From: Clostridiales bacterium
Lineage (GTDB): Bacteria > Bacillota > Clostridia > Christensenellales > Aristaeellaceae
Length of the DNA stretch: 9,246 nucleotides
Assembly: GCA_004557905.1 (NCBI GenBank)
Contig: SFFH01000065.1
Span: forward strand, 1 to 9,246
Reading direction: 5' to 3'
Part shown: piece by piece, positions 5,038 to 9,246 of the stretch
Position numbering within the stretch: position 1 is the first letter of the stretch
How the letters are laid out: every line of letters begins with the position of its first letter
The notes under the pieces: model-generated
What the model was told of the DNA's origin: nothing
What the model saw: the letters and a program-made list of their open reading frames with translations, nothing else
Databases searched by the model: none
Program-made: the position numbers and the translations under genes

Positions 5038-8000
5038 CTATTTCAAATCATCGACGCTCTTTTTGCTCAGCCGCCTGCGCTTTTTGACCGTCGGATCAAA
5101 CCCGCACACCGCGCTGTAATCGCAGGATGCACAGGCATTGTACGTTCCGTAAATGGCTGGCGCGTCGTCGATCACGCCGGCGTACGCGTCGCCCGCAAGC
5201 GACGCGGCCTTGTTTTTCGCGAAGGCGAGCATCGCGTCCATACCCGCCTCGTCCGTCATCGACGCGCGGTACAGCCCGCTGGGTCTGCCGTCGCGGGTGA
5301 TCATCGCGGCGTGCCGCGCATCCTGTGCGCGCAGCACCTCCACGTCGTCAAGCGACACGCCCGCCAGCGCGAGCTTTTTGGCGATCTGCCGCTCGACCTC
5401 CTCCTTGATGCGCGACTCGGTCTTCACTGTCGGGTCGGCGATGCGGCAGTAGAAGAAGCCCGCCGCCTGCGCGCCCGGCACCTGTGCCATCGCCGCTGCG
5501 AGGTACAGAAGCAGCTGCAGCTGGATGCCGTAATAGGCCATCGTGGGGTCAAACTTCTTTGTGCCGGACTTGTAGTCGATCACGCGGATGCGCTTTGTCT
5601 CGCCGTCAAGCACGTCGATACGGTCGATGCGGCCCTGCAGGTAGACGAACGAGCCGTCCGCCAGCTCCAGCATGATCGGTGCGACGCCGTTCTGGCCGAA
5701 GACCATCTCAAAGCGCAGCGGCGCAAAGCGGCTCTGCGCATACTGCGAGACGATGCTGCGCGCCGCGCGCTTGGCCGTGCTGCCGATGCGCAGCGCAATG
5801 GCCGCGCCGCGCGCGCTCTCGCCCAGCGGCGATTTGCACCAGTCCTCAAGGAGCGGGCGCACGGTCTCCTCCATCAGCGCGTCGCACGTCGCCTCGTCCA
5901 CGTCCGGAAACTGAGGAAGAGCCGTCACGGCGCGCGTGAAGCGCTCCGCCGCCTCGTGGTACAGCGTGCCCAGCTCCGCGCGGTCCACACCGGGTTTAAG
6001 CGGCTCCTTCGGCGCAAGCCCGTAGCGGATGAAGTGCCGGTAAGGACACTGCGCGAACGTCTCCAGCCTGGAAACGCTCATCACCGGGCGACCGTACAGC
6101 GCGCGCGCCTGGCTGCCAAATAGCCGCTTCTGTGCGCCGCTGCCCAGCTGCCGCGTGACGGCGAGCAGCTTTTCCCTGCCCTGCTGGCTGGCTGACAGCG
6201 CGGCGTAGGCCTGCGCATAAGATTCACTGAGTTCCTCGCCGCCGTCTGCGCACACAGAGAGCGCCACACTCAGCGCTTCCAGCGCACTGTCCGGCGCGCA
6301 GAGCATCGCTTCTCGCTCATGAATGGCGACGCCGCCGTACACGGGCATCGCCGGGAACAGCCGCTTCATCGCCTGCACCGCCGCGCCCTCGCGAAGCGCA
6401 CGTCCCGTCTCGTCTGAGAGCGCGTAGGAGACGATCAGATTTTCCGTGCAGCTGGTGAGCGTCTTGAGCTCGTCCAGCTGTGCAAGCGCCGCACGCTGTG
6501 ACGGGCTCATGCCCAGATAGACGTCCGCTGCGCCGGATATCTCGCTCTGCTCCTGCGGGGTCAGCAGACCGCCACCAGACGAGTCCGGATGGTCGTTCAT
6601 GCCCAGCGCGAAGAGCGTTTTGATCTCGCCGGTGCGCACGTTGCCGATCTCGCCGCAGATCACTGCGCCGTCCGCCGGGGGCAGCGCGGCCAGCTCCAGC
6701 GCGGACAGGCCGCTTTGCAGCAGGTCGAGCACGACCCTGCCCGTGGCGCTGCCGCCGCCCAGCAGCGTGTGGAGCTGGTCAAGCGTCTCCATCAGCAGGT
6801 TCCACACCTGCGCGCAGTCCTCCGCCTCGCTCATGAGCCCGGCGTCCGTCAGGGACAGGCGCATCGCGTCGAGCGCGTCAAAGGCGTCCACCGAGTCCAG
6901 CAGATCGAGAATCGCCGTGATCGTCCCGTCCGCGTTCTTCGCCTGCTTCAGCGCCCTTTGCAGAGTCAAGAGCGGCGCGACCGTCTTCTCCCGGCTGGCG
7001 TTGAGCCGCGCAAGCGCCTCCTCCCCACCGTCCTTGACGTAGGTAAACGGCTTTTTGATCGCATCGCCGCGCACGTCCATGCCCTCAATGTAGGCGCACA
7101 GCTCGTCCGCGTCTTCCTGCGTGAGACCGATGAAGCCGGACTGCACGCATTCCACCACGTCCGATGCCCGCCATCCGCCGGAAACGACCGCCAGGCTCGC
7201 CATCACAAAACGGCACAGCGGGTGCGCTCTTGCCGGCCGCTTTTCCGCGATGTAGGCGTTCACGCCGTACTGGGGCAGGATCGCCGCCAGAAGCGGCGCA
7301 TAGCCGCTTTCCCGGGGATAGACCACGGCCATCTGCGCGGTGTCCTCCCCCGCCGCCATCATGCAGCGCATGCGGCTGGCGGCCAGGTGAACCTCCGAGA
7401 GCATGGAGCTGACCGCGTGCAGCGAAAGATGTTCGGGCGCCTCCTGCATCGCGGGCGCGCCCAGCGCGTAGAGCGAGCGCTCGAGCACCTGCAGATCCTC
7501 CGGCGCGTCGAGCGGCTTCACAATGCGCTCCCGGTCGACGGGCACGCCGGCTTTCTCCGCCAGCACGCACAGCCTTTCGAGAGAGAAGTTCACCGGCGCG
7601 AAAAGACGCCCGTCCGGCGCGCTGTTGTCATCCGTCTCCACGGCCAGCGTGAGCGTATCCGCCAGCGCGGCCATATGAACCAGATGATCTGCAAACGCTG
7701 GCGTGATCATGTCAAAGCCGTAGACGAAAACATTCTGCCCGCTCAGCACGCCGGAGCGTGGCAGGCGCGCAAGCATCTCGCGGGCGACGTCCTCCGCATC
7801 GCTGAGCTTGCCGAGCATTTTTTCCTCGTATGCTGCGTAGATGCGCGCGGCATCGGCAAGCTTTCTGGCGGACGGCATTGCGCGCTGCGCCTCGTCCATC
7901 GCTTCTAGACTTTGCAGAAGATCTGCTGCGGTCTTTCCACTGCGCTTGAAGTCCGCGATCAGAGCGGACATCTTTTGCGCCAGCCCAAGTGCGCTGTTCT

Positions 8001-8325
8001 CCGCCGCGCTGCGGTAGACGGTCAGATTCTCCTTCTCCTGCTCGATGATCTCGCTGAGCACCATGCACTTGCCGCGCTCGTCGAAGATCACGCGGTCGGG
8101 CTGACCCGCGCGCTCAAAGACGCGGGATTGCAGCCTGCCCGGCGAAAGCACGTCGATCAGGAACGTACCGTCAAGGTTCAGCCGTGTCATGACCTCGATC
8201 TCCGCCTGCAGCGTGTACTGAGATGGCACGAGCAGCATGCAGCGCTTTCCCTGCCCGGCAAGCGCGCCGATGCGCGCGACGGTCTCCCCGAGCAGCCTGT
8301 GCGGTCTGGCGGTGATGATCTTCAT
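5038..8325 (-). CDS. addB: AddB (RexB-like) subunit of the AddAB helicase-nuclease, 1095 aa
   Basis: AddB pairs with AddA in the Firmicute counterpart of RecBCD. The complex processes double-strand DNA ends for homologous recombination in the cytoplasm. ATG 8325 is preceded by GGGGAGAGG with a 5-nt spacer. At the N-terminus, MKIITARPHRLLGETVARI takes the place of the expected Walker A GxxGxGKT, while the following LLVPSQYTLQAE fits the family. The C-terminal third holds the iron-sulphur nuclease domain: Cys760 (SRLETFAQCPYRHF), His790 (GTLYHEAAERF), GRIDRID (898-904), VIDYKSG (Asp917, Lys919), QLLLY (937-941), and Cys1065, Cys1068 and Cys1074 (CASCDYSAVC). The nuclease therefore looks intact. 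The length is close to the usual 1100-1170 aa. The usual partner addA is not next to it: the BlaI-type gene follows downstream, and a divergent phosphoesterase lies upstream. No terminator is visible between the addB stop and the next promoter. The addB leader carries two parS sites. Confidence 0.96.
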   Translation of the reverse strand: MKIITARPHRLLGETVARIGALAGQGKRCMLLVPSQYTLQAEIEVMTRLNLDGTFLIDVLSPGRLQSRVFERAGQPDRVIFDERGKCMVLSEIIEQEKENLTVYRSAAENSALGLAQKMSALIADFKRSGKTAADLLQSLEAMDEAQRAMPSARKLADAARIYAAYEEKMLGKLSDAEDVAREMLARLPRSGVLSGQNVFVYGFDMITPAFADHLVHMAALADTLTLAVETDDNSAPDGRLFAPVNFSLERLCVLAEKAGVPVDRERIVKPLDAPEDLQVLERSLYALGAPAMQEAPEHLSLHAVSSMLSEVHLAASRMRCMMAAGEDTAQMAVVYPRESGYAPLLAAILPQYGVNAYIAEKRPARAHPLCRFVMASLAVVSGGWRASDVVECVQSGFIGLTQEDADELCAYIEGMDVRGDAIKKPFTYVKDGGEEALARLNASREKTVAPLLTLQRALKQAKNADGTITAILDLLDSVDAFDALDAMRLSLTDAGLMSEAEDCAQVWNLLMETLDQLHTLLGGGSATGRVVLDLLQSGLSALELAALPPADGAVICGEIGNVRTGEIKTLFALGMNDHPDSSGGGLLTPQEQSEISGAADVYLGMSPSQRAALAQLDELKTLTSCTENLIVSYALSDETGRALREGAAVQAMKRLFPAMPVYGGVAIHEREAMLCAPDSALEALSVALSVCADGGEELSESYAQAYAALSASQQGREKLLAVTRQLGSGAQKRLFGSQARALYGRPVMSVSRLETFAQCPYRHFIRYGLAPKEPLKPGVDRAELGTLYHEAAERFTRAVTALPQFPDVDEATCDALMEETVRPLLEDWCKSPLGESARGAAIALRIGSTAKRAARSIVSQYAQSRFAPLRFEMVFGQNGVAPIMLELADGSFVYLQGRIDRIDVLDGETKRIRVIDYKSGTKKFDPTMAYYGIQLQLLLYLAAAMAQVPGAQAAGFFYCRIADPTVKTESRIKEEVERQIAKKLALAGVSLDDVEVLRAQDARHAAMITRDGRPSGLYRASMTDEAGMDAMLAFAKNKAASLAGDAYAGVIDDAPAIYGTYNACASCDYSAVCGFDPTVKKRRRLSKKSVDDLK

Positions 8326-8345
8326 GGCGGCCTCTCCCCTCGGAA

Positions 8346-8361
8346 TGTTTCACGTGAAACA
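8346..8361. other. parS site 1 (ParB/Spo0J binding site)
   Basis: TGTTTCACGTGAAACA is a perfect 16-bp palindrome and matches the B. subtilis parS consensus TGTTNCACGTGAAACA exactly. ParB (Spo0J) dimers bind it, load as CTP-dependent clamps and recruit SMC for chromosome segregation. It lies 20 bp before the addB start codon, inside the predicted addB leader. Confidence 0.95.
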
Positions 8362-8390
8362 ACGCCGGCCGCCGCGACCGGGACCGCAAA

Positions 8391-8406
8391 TGTTTCACGT
8401 GAAACA
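8391..8406. other. parS site 2 (ParB/Spo0J binding site)
   Basis: This is a second identical copy of TGTTTCACGTGAAACA, 45 bp centre to centre from the first, with 29 bp of GC-rich sequence between them. Firmicute parS sites cluster near the replication origin, so the window is probably origin-proximal (inference). Confidence 0.95.
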
Positions 8407-8419
8407 AGGAAATGACAAG

Positions 8420-8431
8420 TTCTGTACAGAA
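8420..8431. promoter_or_regulatory. 12-bp palindrome at the addB transcription start (possible operator)
   Basis: TTCTGTACAGAA is a perfect palindrome that touches the -10 and covers the predicted addB start point (about 8424). A third half-site on the other side of the -10, ACAGAAC (8439-8445), pairs with GTTCTGT (8419-8425). It does not fit the Bacillus LexA box (GAACnnnnGTTC), because the half-sites are in the opposite order. The regulator is unknown. Confidence 0.45.
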
Positions 8432-8459
8432 TTATAGCACAGAACCAGCCGTCTTTCAA
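8431..8459 (-). promoter_or_regulatory. Sigma-A-type promoter of addB
   Basis: On the minus strand TTGAAA (8459-8454), a 17-bp spacer and a perfect TATAAT (8436-8431), with TGC before the -10 (extended -10). Transcription should start near 8424 and make a leader of about 99 nt that contains both parS copies. For the divergent phosphoesterase I see only a weak candidate (ATGACA at 8412-8417, TATAGC at 8433-8438, 15-bp spacer). Confidence 0.85.
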
Positions 8460-8482
8460 TTTCACTGCACAGGAGGCAGACC

Positions 8483-9246
8483 ATGCGCATCGCACTGATC
8501 GCCGATATCCACAGCAACATTCTGGCGCTTGAAGCCGTGATGAAGGCCGTCAAAAAGCACAGCCCGGACAGGATCCTCTCGCTGGGCGACCAGGTGAACC
8601 TGGGGCCGTGTCCGAGGGAGACGCTTTCGCTGCTCCGGGCGGAGAATGTGACCTGCCTGCACGGCAACCACGAGCGCTACATCCTCTCAGCGATGGCAGG
8701 CGACCCCGGCTATGCCGGCGCGAACTTTGCATCCCTTCGCTACAACGCGTCCCTGCTGACGCCCGAGGAGATTACCTTTCCAAAGGTGCTGGAACTGGAA
8801 GGCGCGGTCTTCACCCATGCCATGCCGGAGGACGACCGCTTCCCCGTGTTCGACGTGGACAGGGCGCTGCCCCTGCTGCGCAAGATGCGCTTTGACAAGC
8901 CCACGCACATCTTCTGCGGCCACGGCGTGCCCGGCACCGCGCCGTACGCCATCCTGACAATCGAAAAGGAACAGACTTTCCTGCGCCCGTATTATGTCGC
9001 CTACGATATCCGCCCCATGCGCAGGCTGTTCCTGAATAGCGGCATGGCCGATTATTGCCCGGTCATGGCGCACCTGATCTGCCTGCAGATGACGATGAAC
9101 AAAGACTTCCTCGTCGGATTCGTGGAAAAGGCGCTCGCGCTGAGCGCGGCGCGCGGCGAGCAGGTCATCAGCCCAAAGACCTGGCAGGACGCGGACACGG
9201 CGTTCGACTGGCCAGACGGCGTCGGCACGGCGGCGTACTGGGGGGA
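8483..9246 (+). CDS. Calcineurin-like metallophosphoesterase (3' end outside the window)
   Basis: ATG 8483 follows AGGAGG (8471-8476) with a 6-nt spacer. The frame stays open for 254 codons to the window edge. The two-metal phosphoesterase fold is clear: DIHSN (Asp8, His10), GDQVNLGP (Asp36), GNHE (Asn62, His63) and FTHAMPE (His112). The pattern resembles the small soluble YfcE/serine-threonine-phosphatase-like branch, which hydrolyses phosphoesters or phosphodiesters; the substrate cannot be told. The final GHxH motif reads CGHGVPGT, with His147 kept but the second His replaced by Val149. LFLNSGMADY (182-191) corresponds to the usual 'NPGS' strand near the domain end. About 60 more residues follow before the edge, with a Trp-rich end (TWQDADTAFDWPDG), so a C-terminal extension is present. 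It is divergent from addB and shares the parS-bearing gap. Confidence 0.92.
   Translation, partial: MRIALIADIHSNILALEAVMKAVKKHSPDRILSLGDQVNLGPCPRETLSLLRAENVTCLHGNHERYILSAMAGDPGYAGANFASLRYNASLLTPEEITFPKVLELEGAVFTHAMPEDDRFPVFDVDRALPLLRKMRFDKPTHIFCGHGVPGTAPYAILTIEKEQTFLRPYYVAYDIRPMRRLFLNSGMADYCPVMAHLICLQMTMNKDFLVGFVEKALALSAARGEQVISPKTWQDADTAFDWPDGVGTAAYWG

Noticed and set aside
6589..7908. Plus-strand open frame of 439 codons antisense to addB
   Set aside because: His/Arg/Val/Gln-rich composition typical of the antisense frame of a GC-rich gene. addB on the other strand has clear motifs along its length.
8171..8407. Small minus-strand frame beginning MFHVKH
   Set aside because: The peptide start is just a translation of the parS palindrome (TTTCACGTGAAAC), a familiar artefact; the rest overlaps addB out of frame.
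8420..8445. LexA (SOS) box near the addB promoter
   Set aside because: The Bacillus-type box needs GAACnnnnGTTC. The half-sites here are in the reverse order (GTTCTG...CAGAAC), so it does not match.

Overview
The window is about 9.2 kb of GC-rich, gene-dense chromosomal DNA. It most likely comes from a high-GC member of the Bacillota (Clostridia type, possibly gut-associated). The grounds are strong AGGAGG ribosome binding sites, sigma-A-type promoters in AT-richer gaps, a Firmicute-type AddB, a BlaI/M56 pair, a DUF3048 (YerB-like) exported protein and two perfect Firmicute-type parS sites. The species cannot be read from the sequence.

Layout, left to right. (1) The 3' end of a plus-strand gene, probably an SCP2-type lipid-binding domain protein, converges on a minus-strand 159-aa protein of unknown function; a strong bidirectional hairpin terminator lies between them. 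(2) A 250-bp AT-rich divergent gap (698-947) separates the 159-aa gene from a plus-strand DUF3048 gene. Most of this gap is one long imperfect inverted repeat (about 733-905), with a promoter for the 159-aa gene in its left arm. (3) The DUF3048 protein has a signal peptide, a two-part DUF3048 region and a long Pro/Glu/Ser repeat tail. A second convergent hairpin follows it. (4) A minus-strand two-gene operon encodes a BlaI-family repressor and an M56 (BlaR1/MecR1-like) membrane metallopeptidase. Its promoter is embedded in two matching 16-bp dyads, as expected for autorepression. The sensor has no recognisable penicillin-binding domain, and the repressor lacks the Asn-Phe cleavage site of staphylococcal BlaI/MecI, so the signal is probably not the classical beta-lactam one. 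(5) A 1095-aa AddB, a recombinational-repair nuclease subunit, has an intact nuclease and four Fe-S cysteines but no Walker A motif. No addA is adjacent. (6) The addB promoter gap carries two perfect parS (ParB/Spo0J) sites between the predicted transcription start and the addB start codon. (7) A divergent calcineurin-like metallophosphoesterase runs off the right edge.

The most interesting points are the parS pair in the addB leader (which suggests an origin-proximal location and possible ParB control of a repair gene), the long inverted repeat between the divergent genes, and the non-classical BlaI/M56 switch. I see no CRISPR array, insertion sequence, tRNA or rRNA. I did not find a clearly new multi-gene system.
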